Source: Clostridia bacterium (GTDB taxonomy: Bacteria; Bacillota_A; Clostridia; Oscillospirales; Acutalibacteraceae). Taken from it: 14,004 nt of DNA. Of the stretch, positions 1 to 8,014 are shown piece by piece. The notes beneath the pieces were generated by a model, which had not been told where the DNA came from, did not search any database, and was given only the letters and a program-made list of their open reading frames with translations. The position numbers and the translations under genes were made by a program. Each line of letters opens with the position of its first letter. Position 1 is the stretch's first letter. Location: NCBI GenBank assembly GCA_017549665.1, contig JAFYUD010000208.1, positions 1 through 14,004 on the forward strand, written 5' to 3'.

Positions 1-1920
1 CTTGTTGACGATATCAGCGGTGATTATTCACCTTATATGCGCATCCGTGGTCATCAGCTCGGCTACCGTGTAACTGCCAATACATACGAAGCATGGACTC
101 CCGATGAGTATTACACATATATCAAAGAGCTTATGTATGTCGGCTGTAATACATTTGAGCATACCATTTTCAATGAAGCTGACAGAACAAACCGTCTGAT
201 GAAATATTCACAGCCTGATATGGTGCGTATGGTCAATGAAAAAGCAAAGACTCTTGATATTGATATTTCATACTGGTGTCCCAATGATGATAAAACTGTA
301 GAAGAATCAGCATCAGTCAGAGCTGATTTCTTTAAGGATCAGCCATACGGAGATATTTATTTCCCGCCCGGAAGCGATCCCGGAGAATTTGAAGCAGATG
401 TTCTTGTGGACAGAGTTCAGCTTATTGCAAAAGAAATCAGAAAATATCATCCTGATATTCAGCTGTGGCCCTCTGCTCAGTCTCCTGACGGCTTCGGAAA
501 ATGGGGCGATGATTTCATCCGTAAGATGAACGAGCTGCCTGAATTGATTGACGGTGTCATCACAGGACCTAACTGTGCAATGCCGTTGCATGATCTTAGA
601 AAAAGACTTCCTTCAAAATATCCCATCAGACTTTATCCCGATATAACTCATAATGTCAGATGTGAGTATCCCGTTCATTTTGATCGTGATGACTGGCATT
701 ATGCACTTGCTTCAACTCTCAGCAGAGAGACAATAAATCCCCGACCCTCTGAGTACAGAGCTATTCACAGACTTACACGACAGTATATCGTGGGCAGTGT
801 TTCATACTCTGAAGGTATACATGACGATGTGAATAAGTTTGTGTGGAGTGATATGGATTTTGACCCTGATGTCACACTCAATGATTCACTTTCAGATTAT
901 GCCCGTCTTTTCTTTCCCGGTGCAGATACAAAGAAAATCGTCAGCGGTATTTTAGGTCTTGAGAAAAACTGGGAGGGTGACCCCTGGGAAAATCCTCATA
1001 TTGAATTTACCCACAAGATTTTTGATGATGTTATAAATGAAAATCCTGAGCTTTGGGACAATGTCAGATTTCTTATGTGTCTTTTCAGGGCAAAATGCGA
1101 CCTGCTTGTAAAAATACGCAGAACAAAAGAAAATGCGCTTGTGAAAAAGGCTAAGTATTATCTGTCACGATCTGATGTGGCATCTGCTGAAAATGTTCTC
1201 AATACATCTCCCTGTGAAGAATATAATCAGCTCCATGATGAAATTTTCCGTATAGGAAATATGCTGTTTGAAAAAATCGGTCTGCAGCTTGATGTTGAGA
1301 ATTACTGTGCCCTCGGTTGGGAGAGAGGTGCAACCCTTGACACTATTGATAATCCTGTTTCGGACAGACTCTGGCTGCTTGACAGAATAAATTACTGTGC
1401 ATCTCTTCCTGAAAATGAGAGAAATGCTTACATTTCAGCATTGCTTGAAAGAAACAATACAAAAAAAGGTGAGTTTTATTTCTCATTTGCAGAGCATGGC
1501 TTTACTCAGCTGGGAATTCCTCAGGAACCGTATTTCTATATGGATTATCAGGGTGACAGACCCAACGTCAACAACGGTACAATTCCCATGTCAATGGTAA
1601 AGGTGTTTGATCATTATTCTTTCAGAATGAAAACAGGCGGCCTTGAAAGTGACCGTGAATATGAATTATGGCTTAATATAAAACCAAGATACAGAGATGA
1701 GGTTGACGAATTCACAATTAAAATCAACGGTAATATTCTGTATAAAGGTAAGCAGTACGGCGGAAAAAGAGACGAGAAATGGGACAAGGATTTTTCAGCC
1801 CCCGGATTTGAAATTCACAGATATAAAATCCCTGCAGAGTTTATTGAAAACGGATGCGTGGAGATTGAAATCACTGAGCCGAAGATAGGAATAATGCTTT
1901 GTGAAGTGTTTATAAAATAA
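1..1920 (+). CDS. Putative TIM-barrel glycoside hydrolase (alpha-glucuronidase/hexosaminidase-like), 5' truncated
   Basis: The reading frame is open from base 1, with 12 codons before the first Met at 37, so the true start lies outside the window. Residue numbers here count from that Met. The RGHQLGYR motif (3-10), followed by TANTYEAW and a (beta/alpha)-barrel-like pattern, resembles a poorly characterised bacterial carbohydrate-active family related to GH67 and hexosaminidase barrels. I recall this similarity and did not search for it. Other conserved-looking segments are YPDITH (200-205), INPRPSEY (233-240) and SEGIHDDVNKFVW (258-270); the acidic residues in the last are catalytic candidates. 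The last ~100 residues look like a beta-rich accessory domain. In related proteins a GH67N-like domain precedes the barrel, which fits the missing 5' end. No signal peptide can be judged. A strong terminator follows, so this gene ends its transcription unit. The coding call is sure; substrate and exact family are not. Confidence 0.8.
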   Translation, partial: LVDDISGDYSPYMRIRGHQLGYRVTANTYEAWTPDEYYTYIKELMYVGCNTFEHTIFNEADRTNRLMKYSQPDMVRMVNEKAKTLDIDISYWCPNDDKTVEESASVRADFFKDQPYGDIYFPPGSDPGEFEADVLVDRVQLIAKEIRKYHPDIQLWPSAQSPDGFGKWGDDFIRKMNELPELIDGVITGPNCAMPLHDLRKRLPSKYPIRLYPDITHNVRCEYPVHFDRDDWHYALASTLSRETINPRPSEYRAIHRLTRQYIVGSVSYSEGIHDDVNKFVWSDMDFDPDVTLNDSLSDYARLFFPGADTKKIVSGILGLEKNWEGDPWENPHIEFTHKIFDDVINENPELWDNVRFLMCLFRAKCDLLVKIRRTKENALVKKAKYYLSRSDVASAENVLNTSPCEEYNQLHDEIFRIGNMLFEKIGLQLDVENYCALGWERGATLDTIDNPVSDRLWLLDRINYCASLPENERNAYISALLERNNTKKGEFYFSFAEHGFTQLGIPQEPYFYMDYQGDRPNVNNGTIPMSMVKVFDHYSFRMKTGGLESDREYELWLNIKPRYRDEVDEFTIKINGNILYKGKQYGGKRDEKWDKDFSAPGFEIHRYKIPAEFIENGCVEIEITEPKIGIMLCEVFIK

Positions 1921-1929
1921 CCATGATAA

Positions 1930-1974
1930 AAAATGCAGCTGACAAAAAACTGTCAGTTGCATTTTCCTTTTTTT
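1930..1974 (+). terminator. Rho-independent terminator after the glycoside hydrolase gene
   Basis: A 15-bp stem pairs 1930-1944 with 1951-1965, with one G-U pair, around a 6-base loop. A T-rich tail follows at 1968-1974. It sits 9 bases after the stop codon and separates this gene from the promoter of the next unit. Confidence 0.9.
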
Positions 1975-2020
1975 GCATCCGGAAATATGCGGTAAAAGGG
2001 CAACAGAATTAAAATATTGC

Positions 2021-2049
2021 TTGACATTATGTTAAAAATTTTATATTAT
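2021..2049 (+). promoter_or_regulatory. Sigma-A promoter for the surface protein/two-component/HtrA unit
   Basis: TTGACA at 2021-2026 is followed by a 17-base spacer and TATTAT at 2044-2049. This predicts a start near 2056 and a leader of roughly 80 bases before the ATG at 2138. The AT-rich surroundings and the terminator just upstream support it. No comparable promoter was found ahead of the next three genes. Confidence 0.75.
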
Positions 2050-2137
2050 TTATTATGTATAAGAATAATTGGATAGGTATGCAGAAATATGACTTTTTCT
2101 GCGGGAAGAGATAAAATTTTACGGAGGAAATCAAGGA

Positions 2138-4018
2138 ATGAAGCGTAACAGAATACTTGCTGTTTTTCTTACTGTGGTTATGCTTATAACTGCGCTTTCA
2201 ACGGGTCTGAGTGCGGCAGCACTTATGATGGTTGAAACACAGTATACATATGATTCAGCCAATCTTTCATGGCTCAAGGATCTGATAATCAAGGAGGATA
2301 TGTCATCGGTCAACGGCTTGTCGAGCAGCTGTACTCTTGAGCCCGTTGCAAAATATCCTTACAGAGAAACTGCAGAGTCTTTCAAGGAAGAAATTGCATA
2401 TTATCAGATGATGTACACTCTTGATGAAAACATGGTGGATGTAATTTATCTTTATATGCTTGATCTTGTTGAATCAATGGCGTCAACAACCACAAGTGAT
2501 TATACTGATGAATTTATAAAATCATATCTTGAGAGTCTTGGCGTTGTATATCCCTCAGGCGAGGCTGAAAACAGCACCGAAACTTATATCGTTGCAAGAG
2601 CATTGTTCTCAATCCTCAATTCCGATGAGGATTATGAAGTAAAAAGAGGTACAGGCCTTTATGATGCGTTTACCGGTTATATTTCAAAGCTGCTTGGTGT
2701 AAATGTCAGTGTCATACTTAAATTTGACGGTAACAATGATTTTTCCGATATGGAAGAATTTGTCCTTGCAGTATGTAAATACATGCTTTATGTGGCAGGC
2801 TATGATGTCAGCGCAGTAACATCAGATTCTGAAGTATACAGACTTATTGCAATAATGACAATCAGATCACAGGGAATCTCAATTGACTCTTCAACTGCAA
2901 CTTTTGAAGAGATCAAGATAAAGTATCTTTGTGCAATGATGTGTAAAATCTACGACGTGTCAATTGATGTCAATGCATTTGAAAAAGCTGTCAATGCAGA
3001 TAATCTCGCTTTTTATATGCTTCAGCTTGCAGGTAAGAAAAGCGGTGTGGCAATAAAGGATTCAGTGCCTTACAAAGATGCATTTGATCTTGTCTGTAAA
3101 AACACAGATTATTTCAATCTTATTCCCGGTGAATTTTACGCAGATATTTATGAATACAATATACAGCTGAAATATCTCAGATCAACAGTCTGGATCTATC
3201 CTCAGACACTCGGAACAACAAGTGAGTCAGAGGGTACATCGGTAAAGGTTAAAATCAATGATGCCGTGGTCAGAGAGAATTACTATGTTGATATAGCTCT
3301 TGATAAATCAAAAAGCACACAGTCGGTACTTATTACCGTTGAGTATACTGATAAATCAGGAACAAAGTCATCTTCATATAAAATCAATATCAGGCAGGGT
3401 ACTGAAGAGCCTGTACAGAGCTCGATTATTTCATCAGCTCTTACAGATGTAAGTGACATTGTAAACAAGCTCCTCGGTGAAGTTGGACTTGATTCTTCAC
3501 TTGCAACGATTGTCAGAAATATTCCCTTTGAGCTGCCTGACAGAATTTTCAGTATTTCCTCACTGCTTATGCCCAGCTTTGATTCAAACTCTCTGGGTTC
3601 ATCATTCCTTCAGGCGCTGTTCGGTTATTCAACCGATAATGATAAAAATACAAATACTGATCAGCTCGGCGGTGTAGGCGGACTTGATTCGTTCAATTCA
3701 GGAAACTCGTCAGATTCTGTTCAGAGCATGGATTTCAATGTCAATGTTGATTACCTTAACAGTCTGCAGCCTGATCCGAATGTGCAGGATAAGCCCATTT
3801 ATCAGGCAAATCAGGTGGTAATTGATGATAATCAGGCAAATTATCCTCAGGATGATGTGGTTGATGATTCAAACTGGCTGGAATCGTTTATGAGTGACAC
3901 AGGGTCTGTTGTGATTCTTGCAGTTGTTCTGCTTGTTGTTTTTGCAGGATGTCTTGTGCTGTTTATGAAGCTGCTTAAACCCAATGGCGAAAACAAAGAA
4001 AAAAAAGATAAAAAATAA
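2138..4018 (+). CDS. Secreted, C-terminally membrane-anchored protein with a cadherin-like beta-sandwich domain
   Basis: I do not recognise this 626-residue protein as a named family, but its layout is clear. A signal peptide covers about 1-27 (MKRN, then a hydrophobic core, then AAA). A mostly helical, acidic region spans ~35-325. Residues ~327-420 fit the cadherin-like beta-sandwich pattern (PF12733 type), starting at PGEF and ending with SYKINIRQG. A Ser/Asn/Asp-rich low-complexity stalk runs ~500-585. One membrane segment (~590-611) and a Lys-rich tail (ending KEKKDKK) follow, giving a type I topology with almost all the protein outside. There is no LPxTG-type sorting signal. GGAGG at 2123-2127 lies 10 bases before the ATG. 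The gene heads an apparent unit with a response regulator, kinase and HtrA protease, so an envelope-sensing or surface-structural role is plausible but unproven. Confidence 0.85.
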   Translation: MKRNRILAVFLTVVMLITALSTGLSAAALMMVETQYTYDSANLSWLKDLIIKEDMSSVNGLSSSCTLEPVAKYPYRETAESFKEEIAYYQMMYTLDENMVDVIYLYMLDLVESMASTTTSDYTDEFIKSYLESLGVVYPSGEAENSTETYIVARALFSILNSDEDYEVKRGTGLYDAFTGYISKLLGVNVSVILKFDGNNDFSDMEEFVLAVCKYMLYVAGYDVSAVTSDSEVYRLIAIMTIRSQGISIDSSTATFEEIKIKYLCAMMCKIYDVSIDVNAFEKAVNADNLAFYMLQLAGKKSGVAIKDSVPYKDAFDLVCKNTDYFNLIPGEFYADIYEYNIQLKYLRSTVWIYPQTLGTTSESEGTSVKVKINDAVVRENYYVDIALDKSKSTQSVLITVEYTDKSGTKSSSYKINIRQGTEEPVQSSIISSALTDVSDIVNKLLGEVGLDSSLATIVRNIPFELPDRIFSISSLLMPSFDSNSLGSSFLQALFGYSTDNDKNTNTDQLGGVGGLDSFNSGNSSDSVQSMDFNVNVDYLNSLQPDPNVQDKPIYQANQVVIDDNQANYPQDDVVDDSNWLESFMSDTGSVVILAVVLLVVFAGCLVLFMKLLKPNGENKEKKDKK

Positions 4019-4024
4019 TATACA

Positions 4025-4096
4025 GGAGTCAGACTTAAAGAAATTCAATACAATTTCAATGAATTTGTATTAAATTTATATCTGCAGTCTGATTCC
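4025..4096 (+). other. Long composite inverted repeat (hairpin) between surface-protein and regulator genes
   Basis: An outer 11-bp stem pairs 4025-4035 with 4086-4096, with one G-U pair. Inside it, 4041-4053 pairs with 4065-4077 with one mismatch, and a few further pairs extend toward the apex. Together they could fold nearly the whole 102-base gap. No T-run follows the outer stem, so it is not a standard terminator. It ends 8 bases before the AGGGGAGA ribosome binding site (4105-4112) of the regulator gene. Attenuation, mRNA processing or 3'-end protection are all possible. Confidence 0.6.
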
Positions 4097-4120
4097 CATA
4101 TATCAGGGGAGACGAAAATA

Positions 4121-4810
4121 ATGGCTAATGAAAAAATTATGATTGTCGATGATGATGTCAATATTTGTGAGCTTATCAGACTTTATCTTGAAAAGGATAA
4201 GTATTCAACAGTTATTGTCAATGACGGACTTGAGGCTGTAAGTGCATTTGCTGAGGTCAAGCCGGATCTTGTTCTTCTTGATGTAATGCTTCCCGGTCTT
4301 GACGGCTGGCAGGTCTGCAGAAAGCTCCGTGAAACATCAAATGTGCCCATTATCATGCTTTCAGCTAAAGGTGAGACTTTTGATAAGGTTCTCGGTCTTG
4401 AGCTTGGCGCAGATGATTACATAGTAAAGCCTTTTGAAACAAAAGAGGTTCTTGCAAGAATCAAGGCTGTTCTCAGAAGAGCAGTTCCTGCAACAGCAGA
4501 GCAGGTAAGAGAGGTCCATTACGATAAGCTTACCGTAAATCTTACAAATTATGAGCTTAAGGTTAACGGTATGCAGATAGATACTCCTCCCAAAGAGCTT
4601 GAGCTTATTTTCCACCTTGCAAGCAATCCCAACAGAGTATTTACAAGAGATCAGCTTCTTGATGAGGTCTGGGGATTTGACTATTACGGTGATTCAAGAA
4701 CAGTTGACGTTCATGTCAAGAGACTTCGTGAAAAGCTTGAGGGCGTTTCCGAAAAATGGGAACTTAAAACTGTCTGGAGTGTCGGTTACAAATTCGAGAC
4801 AAAGGATTGA
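4121..4810 (+). CDS. OmpR/PhoB-family response regulator
   Basis: This 229-residue protein is a DNA-binding response regulator of normal length. The receiver domain (~5-118) has the acidic triad at D10-D12, phospho-acceptor D54 in the LLDVMLPG motif, switch residue S81 and the conserved K103 in the VKPF motif. A PhoB-type winged-helix domain covers ~130-228, including the TPPKELELI and SRTVDVHVKRLREKL segments. The AGGGGAGA site at 4105-4112 supports the ATG. The kinase gene begins 13 bases after the stop, so the two form a two-component pair. The target genes cannot be read from the sequence; by context they may include the neighbouring envelope genes. All key residues are present. Confidence 0.96.
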   Translation: MANEKIMIVDDDVNICELIRLYLEKDKYSTVIVNDGLEAVSAFAEVKPDLVLLDVMLPGLDGWQVCRKLRETSNVPIIMLSAKGETFDKVLGLELGADDYIVKPFETKEVLARIKAVLRRAVPATAEQVREVHYDKLTVNLTNYELKVNGMQIDTPPKELELIFHLASNPNRVFTRDQLLDEVWGFDYYGDSRTVDVHVKRLREKLEGVSEKWELKTVWSVGYKFETKD

Positions 4811-4823
4811 CAGGGGATAACCG

Positions 4824-6347
4824 ATGTCAACAAAGAGGTCTGAAAGAAAACGCAGAATCAGAAGCCTTTTTTCAAAGTATGTAATATTCTTTGCAGTGGT
4901 TGAAATGATCAGTCTTACGGTATTCGGCGGCGTGCTCGGGTATTTTCTTGTAGGATCGTGGGAAGATGATCAGAAAACAAGACTGTATGAGTACTCTGCA
5001 AATATTGCAGATTCGTACGAAATGCTTCTGAACTCTGAAAATAGTAATGACAAGGATTCGTATTCCGGTCTTTGTTATTCATTGACAAGTGTGTCTGCAG
5101 CCGCAAGGGCAGATATTTACATTGTCGATACCCGTGGAAAAGTTATTTTCTGTCGTCATATGGCTGACATTGACGGAAATACTGTCAGGTCGGCAGATGA
5201 AACAAATTGTGAACACTCAGGTCTTAAGGTGCCTGCTGAATTGCTTACAGGTATTGCAGCTGACGGTATGCTTGCAACAAAAGGCAGTCCGGGTAATTAT
5301 TACGCTGATGATACATTCGTGTCTGCCGCAGCAGTGCGTAATTCCTACACACAGGAAACGACAGCAGTTGTTTTTGCGCTTCAGCGTGAGGATGTAGGTC
5401 TTCTGCCGTATATCTCAACATTCCTTCAGATATATGTAATGGCTGCGCTGGTAATGCTTCTTGTAACGGGACTTATCATTTATCTGTCAACATATAATAT
5501 GACAAAGCCGCTTAAGGATATGTCAGAAGCTACAAAGCAGTATGCAAAGGGTAATTTTTCATACAGAATAAAGCAGAACAGCAGGAATTCAGTTCGTGAA
5601 TACGATGAGCTTTCGGCTGCGATGAATTCAATGGCAGCCAGTCTTGAGCAGTTTGAAAACTCAAGAGCAAGTCTTATTGCAAATGTTTCCCATGAACTGA
5701 AGACACCGATGACAACAATCAGCGGATTCATCGACGGAATTCTTGACGGTACAATCAGTGAGAAAGATCGTGTTTATTATCTGAGTATTGTGTCAGATGA
5801 AGTAAGACGACTTTCACGGCTTGTTATTTCAATGCTTAATATGTCAAAAATTGATGCGGGCGAATTAAGAATCAATCCGTCCAGATTCAATCTCACTGAA
5901 CAGATATGGAATATTTTCCTGTCTTTTGAGCAAAGAATAGATAGTAAGGGAATCAATGTCAGAGGCTTTGATTATCTTGCAACTAATTATATCGAAGCAG
6001 ACCGGGATATGATCAATCAGGTGTTCTACAATCTGATTGACAATGCCGTGAAATTCACAAATGACCATGGCGAGATTCATATCTCCATGGAAAACGATGG
6101 AGAATATGTGTCAGTATCCATAAAAAATACGGGAAAAGGTATTTCCGAGGAGGATATTGATCACGTTTTTGAAAGATTTTATAAAGGTGATAAATCAAGA
6201 AGTCTTGATACAAAAAGTACAGGTCTTGGTTTGTTTATCGTAAAAAATATCGTAAAACTTCATAACGGCGAAATAAGTGTAAAATCAATTGACGATAAAT
6301 ATACTCAGTTTACCGTAAAACTGAAAATACAGCTTATTGAAGTCTGA
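4824..6347 (+). CDS. Membrane-bound sensor histidine kinase, partner of the upstream response regulator
   Basis: This 507-residue protein has a basic N-terminus, TM1 at about 18-43, an extracellular sensor region at ~44-193, TM2 at ~197-221 and a HAMP linker at ~222-275. The HisKA domain carries phospho-accepting H290 in NVSHELKTP. The ATPase domain shows the N box (FYNLIDNAVKF, ~401-411), the G1 box (NTGKGI, 435-440), an F box (FERFYKGD) and the G2 box (STGLGLFIV, ~465-473). The kinase is therefore intact. The extracellular part contains a segment (YIVDTRGKVIF) typical of PAS/Cache-like sensor folds, but no ligand can be named. Its start is backed by AGGGGA at 4812-4817. It follows the regulator gene by 13 bases and precedes the HtrA gene by 35, suggesting one transcript and an envelope-related signal. 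Confidence 0.96.
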   Translation: MSTKRSERKRRIRSLFSKYVIFFAVVEMISLTVFGGVLGYFLVGSWEDDQKTRLYEYSANIADSYEMLLNSENSNDKDSYSGLCYSLTSVSAAARADIYIVDTRGKVIFCRHMADIDGNTVRSADETNCEHSGLKVPAELLTGIAADGMLATKGSPGNYYADDTFVSAAAVRNSYTQETTAVVFALQREDVGLLPYISTFLQIYVMAALVMLLVTGLIIYLSTYNMTKPLKDMSEATKQYAKGNFSYRIKQNSRNSVREYDELSAAMNSMAASLEQFENSRASLIANVSHELKTPMTTISGFIDGILDGTISEKDRVYYLSIVSDEVRRLSRLVISMLNMSKIDAGELRINPSRFNLTEQIWNIFLSFEQRIDSKGINVRGFDYLATNYIEADRDMINQVFYNLIDNAVKFTNDHGEIHISMENDGEYVSVSIKNTGKGISEEDIDHVFERFYKGDKSRSLDTKSTGLGLFIVKNIVKLHNGEISVKSIDDKYTQFTVKLKIQLIEV

Positions 6348-6382
6348 ATGATTTAATTATATACAATCAGGAGGCATCATAA

Positions 6383-7975
6383 ATGGATGATGAGATTTTC
6401 GGCGGCTACGACAACAACGAAGACGAACAGCCGCAGACACAAAGTGATAATAATGAAGCTGAGGTAACAGAGGAAGCTACAGCGCCTGAAATTGAAGAAA
6501 ATCAGGAAGAATCGGAAACACAGCAGAACGATTCTTATTCACAGCAGAATTATTATCAGCAGCCCTACGGACAGTATCAGGGTAATACAAACGGACAGTA
6601 TCAGTACAATAACGGTACACAGCCGAATCATTACAGTTATAATCAGTATAACGGTAATCAGTACAATCAGTCCAATCCTTATTCAGCACCTGCTAAGCCT
6701 CCTAAGAAGAATAACAGCGGCATGAAGGTATTTATTGCAATTATTGCGGTAATCGTAGTTCTTGCAGTTGCTCTTATGATTGCAATTTTCGCCGGAGGCA
6801 GTAAAAACGGAAATATCAATATGCCGGAAGCTCCTACATCATCGTCAGGAAACAGCTCTGACAGAGTTGTCGCAGACAATGTAGATGATCTTACTGTAAG
6901 CTCTGCATCACTTGAAGCAGGTGAAGCTGCAGTTGTTGCTGAAATTGCACAGCAATACAATGTCGGTATTCTTATTTATCAGCGCAACTCTCTTTACACA
7001 GAAGGCTCAGGCGTTGTTGTAAAGGAAGATAATAACGGCAAGTACACCTATATCATCACTTGTGCTCATGTTGTAAACTATGACGGAGTTGCTGTTTCAG
7101 TTCTTATGGCTGATGGTACAGAGTACTCAGCAGACGTTGTAGGACTTGATACAAGAACAGATATTGCTGTTGTAAGAATTGAAGCAACAGGTCTTGTAAA
7201 GGGTGAATTTGCAGATTCTGATGAGCTTGTAGTCGGTCAGACAGTTTATGCAGTCGGCAATCCCGGCGGTTCGGAATTCTTCGGTTCTGTTACAAACGGT
7301 ATAATCTCTGCCATCGGCAGACCTGTCAGCTCAAGCACAGGCTATGAGATGGAATGTCTTCAGCATACATCTGCTATCAACCCCGGTAACTCAGGCGGTG
7401 CACTTGTAAACGGAGAAGGTAAGATTATCGGTATCAACTCCATGAAAATTGCTTCTACAGAGTATGAAGGCATGGGTTTTGCAGTACCTTCAGATGTTGT
7501 AGTTGAGGTATTCAATTCAATTATTGAAAATGGTTATGTAGCAGGCAGAGCAAAGCTTGGTATTTCTTACTCAACACCTTCAAATTACAGCCAGAATTAC
7601 GCAATGTATGTACAGATGAAGGGACTTCCCTCAGGTACAATCGTAATTGCAGCCATCGGATCTGACAGTGACCTTGCAACAAAGGATGTAAAAGTAGGAG
7701 ACATGATTACTAAGGTCAACGGTAAGCCCATGAGTAATACAGGTATGCTTGCTGATATGATTGACGATATGTCAGTGGGTGACAATATGACTCTTACAAT
7801 CGTCAGAGTAAATACTGACGACTGGTCTCAGACCGAATTCAATGTGACAGTTTCACTTGTTGAAGACAGAGGCGAAGCAGCACAATCAACAACACCGAGT
7901 GAAAATTCACAGAATCCTTATGGTGACAGCTACGAAGACTGGTACGAATATTTTAAGGATTATTACGGATATTAA
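6383..7975 (+). CDS. Membrane-anchored HtrA/DegP-like serine protease with one PDZ domain
   Basis: This 530-residue S1C-type serine protease probably degrades or checks misfolded proteins outside the membrane. The N-terminal ~112 residues are disordered and presumably cytoplasmic: acidic at first, then rich in Gln, Asn and Tyr with repeated GQYQ and QYN units. One membrane segment spans ~115-137. The protease domain (~180-385) carries the triad H229 (TCAHVV), D260 (TRTDIAVV) and S337 (NPGNSGGAL). A single PDZ domain covers ~390-492, followed by a Ser/Thr-rich and then Tyr/Asp-rich tail ending YYGY. Gram-positive HtrA proteins usually have this layout, but the N-terminal extension and aromatic tail are distinctive. 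AGGAGG at 6369-6374 fixes the ATG. It follows the two-component genes, as HtrA genes often do under envelope-stress regulators; regulation by this pair is an inference. Confidence 0.95.
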   Translation: MDDEIFGGYDNNEDEQPQTQSDNNEAEVTEEATAPEIEENQEESETQQNDSYSQQNYYQQPYGQYQGNTNGQYQYNNGTQPNHYSYNQYNGNQYNQSNPYSAPAKPPKKNNSGMKVFIAIIAVIVVLAVALMIAIFAGGSKNGNINMPEAPTSSSGNSSDRVVADNVDDLTVSSASLEAGEAAVVAEIAQQYNVGILIYQRNSLYTEGSGVVVKEDNNGKYTYIITCAHVVNYDGVAVSVLMADGTEYSADVVGLDTRTDIAVVRIEATGLVKGEFADSDELVVGQTVYAVGNPGGSEFFGSVTNGIISAIGRPVSSSTGYEMECLQHTSAINPGNSGGALVNGEGKIIGINSMKIASTEYEGMGFAVPSDVVVEVFNSIIENGYVAGRAKLGISYSTPSNYSQNYAMYVQMKGLPSGTIVIAAIGSDSDLATKDVKVGDMITKVNGKPMSNTGMLADMIDDMSVGDNMTLTIVRVNTDDWSQTEFNVTVSLVEDRGEAAQSTTPSENSQNPYGDSYEDWYEYFKDYYGY

Positions 7976-8014
7976 AAAATTAAGGGACGGTATCACTACC
8001 GTCCCTGTTTTTTT
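7974..8014. terminator. Bidirectional terminator between convergent HtrA and DUF4430 genes
   Basis: A perfect 10-bp GC-rich stem pairs 7983-7992 with 7997-8006 around a TCAC loop. A T-tract at 8008-8014 serves the plus strand. An A-tract at 7974-7979 becomes the U-tract for minus-strand transcripts. Both stop codons (TAA at 7973-7975 on plus, TAA at 8015-8013 on minus) overlap these tracts. Confidence 0.93.

Noticed and set aside
4036..4085. Internal promoter for the two-component genes
   Set aside because: AT-rich segments offer -10-like strings but no acceptable -35 box at the right distance.
6347..6380. ATGAT/ATCAT inverted repeat around the HtrA ribosome binding site
   Set aside because: A five-base AT-rich stem is too weak to claim a regulatory hairpin.
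6540..6680. Tandem repeat array or CRISPR-like repeats
   Set aside because: The short repeats are in frame and encode the Gln/Asn/Tyr-rich region of HtrA; there are no regular spacers.
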